DNA from: an uncultured Prevotella sp.
Lineage (GTDB): Bacteria; Bacteroidota; Bacteroidia; Bacteroidales; Bacteroidaceae
Reading direction: 5' to 3'
Length of the DNA stretch: 6,196 bases
Assembly: GCA_900765465.1 (NCBI GenBank)
Contig: CAAFRM010000280.1
Coordinates: 1-6,196 of the forward strand
Below the pieces are notes generated by a model. It saw nothing but the letters and a program-made list of their open reading frames with translations, was not told the DNA's origin and ran no database searches. The number at the start of each line of letters is the position of its first letter. Position 1 is the stretch's first letter. Shown piece after piece: positions 1 to 5,288 of the stretch. The position numbers were made by a program, and so were the translations under genes.

Positions 1-287
1 ACGGCTTGTATCATCTTCTTGGTAACAACGGGATTGCCCCAGGCTGTCTCTGCATGGATGGAACCATCAGGGTTGCCAATCTGCATCGACTCACCATCCT
101 GCCCAGGAGCTGAGCACTCGAATTCATTACCGAGATTCCAACCTACTACATCCTTGTTCCATTGCTGGGCGGTAGGAATCGATTCGCTTGCATCAGGCGT
201 ATCCATCACCGAAGGACTAGCACTGCAAGAAAATGAAGCAAACATACTTGCAAATAGCAAGCAGATTTTCAAAAAGTTCCTTTTCAT
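1..287 (-). CDS. Secreted glycoside hydrolase family 5 (endoglucanase-type), 5' part, truncated by window edge
   Basis: The first 95 codons are present; the catalytic glutamates lie beyond position 1. Residues 1-20 form a signal peptide: a basic start (MKRNFLK) and a hydrophobic core (ICLLFASMFASFS). Cys21 follows in a loose lipobox (SFSC), so it may be an outer-membrane or surface lipoprotein, though ordinary signal peptidase I cleavage is possible. The mature part has GWNLGN (residues 49-54) and ETAWGNP (80-86), followed by a residue run ending MIQA. These are the first strand and second conserved block of GH5 endoglucanases, most like subfamily 4, which cut beta-1,4-glucan, xyloglucan or mixed-linkage glucan. 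The substrate cannot be fixed from this fragment. I chose ATG at 287 because it gives a compact signal peptide and follows an A/T-rich leader. An in-frame ATG 18 codons upstream (339-341) is the alternative. The gene lies 241 bp downstream of the HTCS on the same strand, with its own promoter. Confidence 0.88.
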   Translation of the reverse strand, partial: MKRNFLKICLLFASMFASFSCSASPSVMDTPDASESIPTAQQWNKDVVGWNLGNEFECSAPGQDGESMQIGNPDGSIHAETAWGNPVVTKKMIQA

Positions 288-367
288 TATTAAATTTTTA
301 AACCTAGTGTATAGTTGCTGTTTAGCATAATTGTTATTCATTGCGAGTTACTATAAGAACTCGGCTG

Positions 368-375
368 CAAAAGTA
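368..375 (-). promoter_or_regulatory. Predicted -7 promoter box of the GH5 gene
   Basis: On the minus strand this reads TACTTTTG, an exact match to the Bacteroidota sigma-ABfr -7 consensus TAnnTTTG, followed by CA. It predicts a transcript start near 361 and an untranslated leader of about 75 nt before the start codon at 287. No TTTG is found at the usual -33 distance; the nearest (complement 406-409) is 30 bp away, which is too far. A weak -33 would fit a promoter that needs an activator such as the neighbouring HTCS, but that is inference. Confidence 0.6.
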
Positions 376-406
376 CAGAATAGAGAGAAAAAACAGGTTA
401 GAATGC

Positions 407-453
407 AAACAAAAAAGGTTTCAAATCTGACTTATCGCCAGGTCTGAAACCTT
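407..453 (-). terminator. Rho-independent terminator of the HTCS gene
   Basis: Reading the minus strand, AAGGTTTCA (453-445) pairs perfectly with TGAAACCTT (423-415). The stem extends inward by a G-U and an A-U pair, and the loop is about 15-19 nt. The stem runs into a T tract, with six T in a row from 416 to 411, then GTTTG. It lies about 75 bp after the HTCS stop and upstream of the GH5 promoter box. It should therefore end HTCS transcription and separate the two genes into different transcripts. Confidence 0.75.
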
Positions 454-528
454 ACATTTACATATAACCAACTGAATATCAGAAGGTAGTAATTTTACTT
501 TCTTTACCAGCAATTTACATGGCTCATT

Positions 529-3500
529 TTATTCATACTTACTCGGTGACACCCCGAAATGCTTCTTGAAGACTGTACTGAAGTACTTTACGTTTACAAA
601 TCCAGTTTTCACGGAGACATCCAAGACGCTATCGCCTTGCTTCAGATACTGGGCAGCCTGCTCCAAACGGATGAGTCGCATGAAGTCTTGCGGTCCTTGC
701 CCTGTCAGAGTCTTCAACTTGCCATAAAAGAGCGTACGGCTCATCGCCATCTCCCGGCAAAGGCGGTCGATGGTGAAGCCGGTGTCGCTCAGGTTATCGA
801 GAACGAGACGGGTTGCTTTCTCAACGAAGGCCTGGTCCATCGGATCCAAATCCGGTTCTTTTTCATCAGATGATTTATTCGTTTCATCGGATGATTTATT
901 TGCTTCATCAGATGATTTATTCGTTTCATCAGAAGCCACGGATGGCAGAGAAGGTTCGCTTGGCAACAGGCTCTTTGAAGACGATAGCCCAGAGTCCTCT
1001 CCTCTTACGATGGCGATACTTTGCTCCATATAGTATTGACTCAGACGGCGACGGTTCTTCAACATGCCCGCAATCTTGCTGGCAAGGATGGCAGAGTCGA
1101 ACGGCTTGGCAATGTAATCGTCTGCTCCAAGGTCTAGACCTTCTATCATGAAATCACGACCAGCCTTCGCCGTCAGGAGGATGACAGGCAGCCAACTGGT
1201 CTCCTTGTTTTCCTTGATGCGACGGCAGAGTTCGTCGCCCTGCATACCCGGCATCATCACATCGGATACCACGATGTCGCACTCACCATTCTCAGACAGA
1301 TACTTCAAGGCAGCCTCGCCACTCTCCACATCCACTACATGATATTGGTCGGCGAAAGCCATACGGATGTATTGACGGAGGTCTTCGTTGTCATCTACAA
1401 AAAGGAGCGTGTCCTTAAGGGGTTCCTCTGATATTATTCTTTCATCGGCAGACACAGAGGTATCTGAAGTATCCGGCAGACTTGCTGGCTTGGAAGAAAC
1501 GGAAGCATCAACATTTCCGTTATCAGGCAATACAACCAAGAAAGCAGTTCCCTTGCCTTCCTCGCTCTCGAATGTTAACTTTCCTCCCAGTTTCTGCACA
1601 AGCTGACGAGTGAGCATCAAGCCCAAGCCACTGCCCATCTCCTGAGAATTGACCGCATTGGAGGCACGGAAGAAACTCTGGAAGATATGCTTGGCCTCGG
1701 TTTTCGGGATACCGATGCCGGTATCGCTTACCTGGATGCAGACTTGCTTGGCAACCTCATCGAGCGAAGCAGAGACGGTGATGGTTCCACCCACCTGCGT
1801 ATATTTTACGGCATTGGAGAGCAGATTCTCGAATATCAAATCCATCATAGAAAGATCGGTAGAGAAGATATGCTGTCCACAGGTTGCCAACCGAAGACTG
1901 ATACGTTTCTCCTGGGCTGACATCTGGAACTTATCCACCTGCTGACGCAAGAGGACTGACAGTTCCACATTCTGCAAGCGAACTTGTGTCTTCGCTACGG
2001 CAATTTTCTGGAAATCAAGCAACTCGGTCACCATCTTCAGAAGCTTATCGCCATTACGCTGTGCCATCTCCAAGAACTTTCGGCTCTTATCGCCCAGTGT
2101 AGCATCCTTCGCCAAGTCGGCAAGAGGAGCCAGCACAAGACTCAAAGGGGTACGGATGTTATGGGCGGTATTCACAAAGAAGTTGATCTTTTCATCGTAG
2201 TACTTGCGATGCAAACGCTCCCTGTAGTAATCCCAGCCGAAATAGACTATAGCACCTAAGATGCAGAGATATACAATCCATGCCCACCAAGAGTTCCACC
2301 ATGGTTGGGCGATATGAATGCGCAAGGTGGATTCTCCCAATATGCGTCCGTTACTCCTACCCATTGCCTTGACATGCAGGGTGTAACTGCCAGGAGGCAA
2401 GTTGGCAAAACGAGCCTGCTGGTAAGCAGAAGGCACACTCCACTGATGATCGTACCCCTCCAGATAATACTGATACTGGATGTCGTGCTGATATGGATAG
2501 TTGATGCTCTCGAAATGCACGATGAGGGTTTTCTCATCATGAGAGAAATTCATCTTGCCTTCCTGCAACATCCCGAAGAGTTCTGCATGCCAATCTTCCA
2601 GTTGGTCAGCCTCATCGAAAGTCTTTCCTTCCACCTCAACACCCGTGATATGAAGAGGAGCCTTGTAGTTCAATCCCCTGGCAAACTTGGATGTCAAGAC
2701 CACTGCACCATCATTGCTTCCGAAAATCATTCGCCCGTCTTGGGTTCGGACCACAGCCATACGCTTGTACTCCCGCTCCAATCCCTTGAAGAAGTTGAGA
2801 TTGGTCACCTTTCCATGATCGATGAAAGCCAGGCCTTTGTCGGTACTCATCCACACCTTGCCAATTGGAGTCTTGACCAAGGCATAGACGGTGTTGGAAG
2901 GCAAAGACTGCGAGATAGTATAGTTCTTGACCTGATGCTTCTGCCAATCGTAGAGGTACAAGCCTCCTCCATCGGTGGCTATCCAGATATGACGTGCATC
3001 CTGAAAAGCCATCGCATTGACAAAGAAATTATAATCAAAAACTGGAAATTCAGACGGATAGAAGAACCGACTGACACGAAGGCTTCGCTTGTCGATACGA
3101 TAACATCCATGAGACGTTCCCACTGCAATACTCTTCTTGTCTGGAGACTCAACGACACTCTGAACTTCATTGATTGGCAAGTAGTTAACAGAGTTATCCA
3201 CATTTCCATTCTTTTCTAATGATGATGGGATATGTACCAAGTCTCCATCCAAACAACCTATCCACAAGCCTCCTTCGCTATCCTTGAATATGCTATATAC
3301 ATAGTCGGTCTTTAACTTGCCATTCGACACAGAGTAAGCCCGACTACTGCTTCCATCGGCATGAACCTGAAAGATGCCATCACCATAGGTTCCCGCCAAG
3401 ACCTTGCCGTCGGCAGTCTGACAAAGGGTAAGCACCACCTTATTATATAGGGCATGATGCCACTGTTGGGTTTGCTCGTCATAGATGCTCACCCCCTTGT

Positions 3501-4701
3501 CGGTAGCATACCATATCTTGCTATTGCGCCCCTGTGTATCCACGCTCTGCATGACGTCGTTCACACCATTATTGATAAGCGACTGGCTGTTGAGATACTC
3601 ATGGCGCACAAACTCCAAGGTATGCTCCATCGGAATAGCCATATCCACACCTCCCGAATAGGAGCCAATCCAAAGGTCGCCAAGATGATCCTTGCAAAGG
3701 GCATAGACGCCATTGCCATGCAATACATTCTCCGGTCTGCCATCCGTATTCAAAAGTAGATTCGTCTTACAGGTCTTCTTGTCGTAGGCATAGACACCTG
3801 CTCCATCCACCGCCATCAAGATGGTGGCTGCGTCGTAGGGAATAATGGAACGAACAGGGATGAGCGGAATATCTGCTAAGGATGAGAATTGCGCAAGAGA
3901 AGACAATGGCTTCCAGGTTCTGTCATCGAGCAAGACAATGCCACGATGGAAAGTTCCCAACCATATCTGATGAGCCTTCACGTCGTGATAAGACGAAAGC
4001 ACGGAATACCCTCGCAAGAGCAATCGAGGCTGGGCTGCATTCGGTGAATAGGCGAAGACTCCCGAAGGAGAACCTATCAATAACTGTTTACCAATGAATC
4101 GGATATGATTGACATACGTGTTCTTCAGAATGTATTTTCCTTTGTTTGGCGAACTGGGGGCTGTTTTGTCTTTGCTACCAGCAATAGATTGAGGAGCCAT
4201 CCTATACACGCCCCTATCCAATGCCATCCAAAAGCATCCCTTGTCATCGACCAACAAGTCATTGAGCACCACACTTCCTCCAAGCACATTCAGCAGATTG
4301 ACCTGGAGTTGGAATGTGTCTTTCACCTTATTATATATATAGATCTTTCCTTTATTATCATAGGCATAGATATGCTGTTGGCTATCCTTAGTCAACTTGA
4401 TGTTTCTGCCACTGGCATCACTAAACTGCATATCCGTAGCCAAGGTATAGTTACTTACCTGTTGACCATTGTATCTGTCAACGCCTCGCTTGGTACTGAT
4501 CCACATAGCACCATCCTCAGCCTCAACTATCGAATACACACGGGCACTTGAAAGCCCATAGTCCGTATTGAGATTCGACAACATCAGCATATTGCGGGTC
4601 AAATGTTCCTGTGCATGGAGCTGTGAACACAACATCATGCACAAGAGCCACAGGAAAGCAACCTGCAATCTGAGGAAATATGATAAGCCTTTATTTTTCA
4701 T
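529..4701 (-). CDS. Hybrid two-component system (HTCS) sensor kinase / response regulator, polysaccharide-utilization type
   Basis: One 1390-residue polypeptide carries a whole phosphorelay. Residues 1-30 are a signal peptide (core AFLWLLCMMLC, cleavage near LHA|Q). About 40-670 are Reg_prop beta-propeller repeats; blades are visible near 49-79, 146-168, 331-354, 467-491, 571-585 and 600-628, with motifs such as DGAMWIST and GDLWIGS. About 685-795 is the Y_Y_Y domain (YQYYLEGY at 743-750). One membrane helix spans about 803-823. The HisKA box has phospho-acceptor His847 (HNIRTPL). The HATPase shows its N box (Asn959, Asn963), G1 DTGIGIP (993-999) and G2 GSGLGL (1023-1028). The receiver has Asp1103/1104, phospho-acceptor Asp1147, Thr1177 and Lys1199. 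A repetitive linker spans 1257-1280, and a C-terminal AraC-type double helix-turn-helix spans about 1290-1388. Length and order are those of full HTCS proteins. In this family the propellers bind a glycan fragment in the periplasm and the AraC domain activates nearby glycan-use genes. The GH5 gene downstream suggests a beta-glucan or xyloglucan-type signal (inference). The start at 4701 is the one giving a signal peptide; no Shine-Dalgarno is seen. Confidence 0.97.
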   Translation of the reverse strand: MKNKGLSYFLRLQVAFLWLLCMMLCSQLHAQEHLTRNMLMLSNLNTDYGLSSARVYSIVEAEDGAMWISTKRGVDRYNGQQVSNYTLATDMQFSDASGRNIKLTKDSQQHIYAYDNKGKIYIYNKVKDTFQLQVNLLNVLGGSVVLNDLLVDDKGCFWMALDRGVYRMAPQSIAGSKDKTAPSSPNKGKYILKNTYVNHIRFIGKQLLIGSPSGVFAYSPNAAQPRLLLRGYSVLSSYHDVKAHQIWLGTFHRGIVLLDDRTWKPLSSLAQFSSLADIPLIPVRSIIPYDAATILMAVDGAGVYAYDKKTCKTNLLLNTDGRPENVLHGNGVYALCKDHLGDLWIGSYSGGVDMAIPMEHTLEFVRHEYLNSQSLINNGVNDVMQSVDTQGRNSKIWYATDKGVSIYDEQTQQWHHALYNKVVLTLCQTADGKVLAGTYGDGIFQVHADGSSSRAYSVSNGKLKTDYVYSIFKDSEGGLWIGCLDGDLVHIPSSLEKNGNVDNSVNYLPINEVQSVVESPDKKSIAVGTSHGCYRIDKRSLRVSRFFYPSEFPVFDYNFFVNAMAFQDARHIWIATDGGGLYLYDWQKHQVKNYTISQSLPSNTVYALVKTPIGKVWMSTDKGLAFIDHGKVTNLNFFKGLEREYKRMAVVRTQDGRMIFGSNDGAVVLTSKFARGLNYKAPLHITGVEVEGKTFDEADQLEDWHAELFGMLQEGKMNFSHDEKTLIVHFESINYPYQHDIQYQYYLEGYDHQWSVPSAYQQARFANLPPGSYTLHVKAMGRSNGRILGESTLRIHIAQPWWNSWWAWIVYLCILGAIVYFGWDYYRERLHRKYYDEKINFFVNTAHNIRTPLSLVLAPLADLAKDATLGDKSRKFLEMAQRNGDKLLKMVTELLDFQKIAVAKTQVRLQNVELSVLLRQQVDKFQMSAQEKRISLRLATCGQHIFSTDLSMMDLIFENLLSNAVKYTQVGGTITVSASLDEVAKQVCIQVSDTGIGIPKTEAKHIFQSFFRASNAVNSQEMGSGLGLMLTRQLVQKLGGKLTFESEEGKGTAFLVVLPDNGNVDASVSSKPASLPDTSDTSVSADERIISEEPLKDTLLFVDDNEDLRQYIRMAFADQYHVVDVESGEAALKYLSENGECDIVVSDVMMPGMQGDELCRRIKENKETSWLPVILLTAKAGRDFMIEGLDLGADDYIAKPFDSAILASKIAGMLKNRRRLSQYYMEQSIAIVRGEDSGLSSSKSLLPSEPSLPSVASDETNKSSDEANKSSDETNKSSDEKEPDLDPMDQAFVEKATRLVLDNLSDTGFTIDRLCREMAMSRTLFYGKLKTLTGQGPQDFMRLIRLEQAAQYLKQGDSVLDVSVKTGFVNVKYFSTVFKKHFGVSPSKYE
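862..933 (-). repeat. 21-bp tandem repeat coding the receiver-to-AraC linker
   Basis: Units begin at 862, 883, 904 and 925 on the plus strand: three full 21-bp copies of TTCATCAGATGATTTATTCGT and a partial fourth. Copies differ by only a few bases. In the HTCS frame each unit codes for the acidic, flexible heptad SDETNKS (residues 1257-1280, one copy with Ala for Thr). The period is a multiple of three, so gain or loss of a copy keeps the frame and only changes linker length. Confidence 0.9.
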
Positions 4702-4756
4702 TTTGATAAGGATTCCAATTGCTATTTCAATTATTTCTTATATTCTTTATTCTTTG

Positions 4757-4764
4757 CAAAAATA
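4757..4764 (-). promoter_or_regulatory. Predicted -7 promoter box of the HTCS gene
   Basis: The minus strand reads TATTTTTG followed by CAAAG, an exact TAnnTTTG match. It places the transcript start near 4750 and gives a leader of about 50 nt before the ATG at 4701. There is no convincing -33 TTTG; the nearest TTG is only 14 bp upstream. Weak basal transcription would be typical for a regulator gene. Confidence 0.6.
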
Positions 4765-4950
4765 ATGTTTTTAAAAGACAATTCGGCAGAAAAGACGAAA
4801 TCTTGTGCTTATTTAACTATTTCGCCAAATGGCTTTACTGAGCCTCGTGTATTTAAAGACTTTCCACAGCGTGAGTATAAAGTCGCTTTGCATGTCGGCC
4901 GTAGAAGATGAATAGTTCTCATACCTAAAGATAAAAGTATGCATCTCTAG

Positions 4951-5100
4951 ATGAAAGTTTCGTTCAACGACGTTGAACCGACATTCAGCGACGTTGAACG
5001 CACATTCAGCGTCGTTGAACGCACATTCAACGTCGCTGAACGAAACTTTCTATTAGGCAAAAGCACATTTTTACCTAATAGCAACGAAGACTTTTCCTAA
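4951..5100 (+). CDS. Possible 49-residue repetitive peptide frame over the palindrome array (doubtful)
   Basis: An ATG at 4951 opens 49 codons ending in TAA at 5098-5100; an in-frame TAG lies directly before it. The 21-bp array is read in frame and gives heptads F-(N/S)-x-(V/A)-E-R-T, e.g. TFSDVER and TFSVVER. There is no promoter box or ribosome-binding sequence close upstream. The palindromes place the same F..VE pattern in a frame on the opposite strand too. That favours a DNA-level repeat that happens to be open over a real gene. It resembles no family I recognise. Confidence 0.2.
   Translation: MKVSFNDVEPTFSDVERTFSVVERTFNVAERNFLLGKSTFLPNSNEDFS
4953..5050. repeat. Array of four 15-bp odd palindromes at 21-bp spacing, with inverted flanks
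   Basis: Units start at 4963, 4984, 5005 and 5026, exactly 21 bp apart. They are TTCAACGACGTTGAA, TTCAGCGACGTTGAA, TTCAGCGTCGTTGAA and TTCAACGTCGCTGAA. They vary only at positions 5, 8 and 11, where 5 and 11 are a symmetric pair and 8 is the centre. Spacers are six bases (CCGACA, CGCACA, CGCACA). The array is bounded by GAAAGTTTCG (4953-4962) and its exact reverse complement CGAAACTTTC (5041-5050). The outer arms 4953-4977 and 5026-5050 pair over 25 bp with one mismatch. Unit 2 equals the reverse complement of unit 4. Possible roles are a multi-site operator read on one helix face, a cruciform or structured RNA, or a dispersed REP-like element. Confidence 0.9.
5051..5080. repeat. Inverted repeat (hairpin) directly abutting the palindrome array
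   Basis: TATTAGG (5051-5057) and CCTAATA (5074-5080) are perfect reverse complements. After one mismatch the stem continues through AAAA (5059-5062) and TTTT (5069-5072), leaving a loop of about six bases. It starts at the base right after the array's outer arm, so the two may form one unit. No T tract follows in either direction, so it does not look like a terminator. Confidence 0.65.
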
Positions 5101-5215
5101 GATTAACACAAAAATAATACTGGAAGGAGTGAGTCCAGCATCAGTACATTTTGCTTTCTTACCCTAAAATAACTAAAAAATAAGGAGATGCAAGCCGTAT
5201 TCCGAAAAAAAGTAT

Positions 5216-5223
5216 TATTTTTG
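5216..5223 (+). promoter_or_regulatory. Predicted -7 promoter box of the M18 aminopeptidase gene
   Basis: TATTTTTG followed by CAAAAA is an exact TAnnTTTG match. It predicts a transcript start near 5230 and a leader of about 60 nt, rich in A, before the ATG at 5289. A -33 TTTG is not evident. The motif is nearly identical to the HTCS box on the other strand. Confidence 0.6.
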
Positions 5224-5288
5224 CAAAAAAGAAAAGAAGAACCGAATAAAAGTGCAAGACACTTACATGGAATAAAAATTAAAAAGAT

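Larger units (their letters stand above)
4702..5288. other. Divergent intergenic region (587 bp) between HTCS and M18 aminopeptidase
   Basis: Both flanking genes point away from this region, so it should hold two promoters and no terminator is needed. Promoter boxes sit at 4757-4764 (minus) and 5216-5223 (plus), about 450 bp apart, far more than two promoters require. Between them are a palindrome array (4953-5050), an adjoining hairpin (5051-5080) and two short reading frames (plus 4951-5100; minus 4813-4944). The ends are A/T-rich, while the core at about 4820-5050 is clearly more G+C-rich. That contrast suggests an inserted or conserved module rather than plain spacer. I see no tRNA, rRNA or insertion-sequence gene here. 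Confidence 0.7.

Noticed and set aside
19..330. 103-codon open frame on the plus strand
   Set aside because: It is antisense to the GH5 start, where the minus frame gives a signal peptide and GH5 motifs, and it runs through the GH5 leader.
2305..3219. 304-codon open frame on the plus strand
   Set aside because: It lies wholly antisense to the HTCS propeller and Y_Y_Y region, whose blades and domain order are unmistakable. The plus-strand product shows no domain or signal.
4831..4844. GGCT...AGCC hairpin
   Set aside because: A four-base stem without extension or T tract is too weak to support any function.
4963..5040. Regular repeats suggesting a CRISPR array
   Set aside because: The repeats are 15 bp with 6-bp, nearly identical spacers. 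CRISPR spacers are about 30 bp and unique, and no cas gene is present.
4953..5050. Long hairpin as a rho-independent terminator
   Set aside because: No T tract follows on either strand and both neighbouring genes are transcribed away from it, so there is no transcript for it to end.
5120..5138. Inverted repeat CTGGA...TCCAG upstream of the aminopeptidase
   Set aside because: The arms are only 5 bp with a 9-base loop, well within chance, and it lies upstream of the predicted transcript start.
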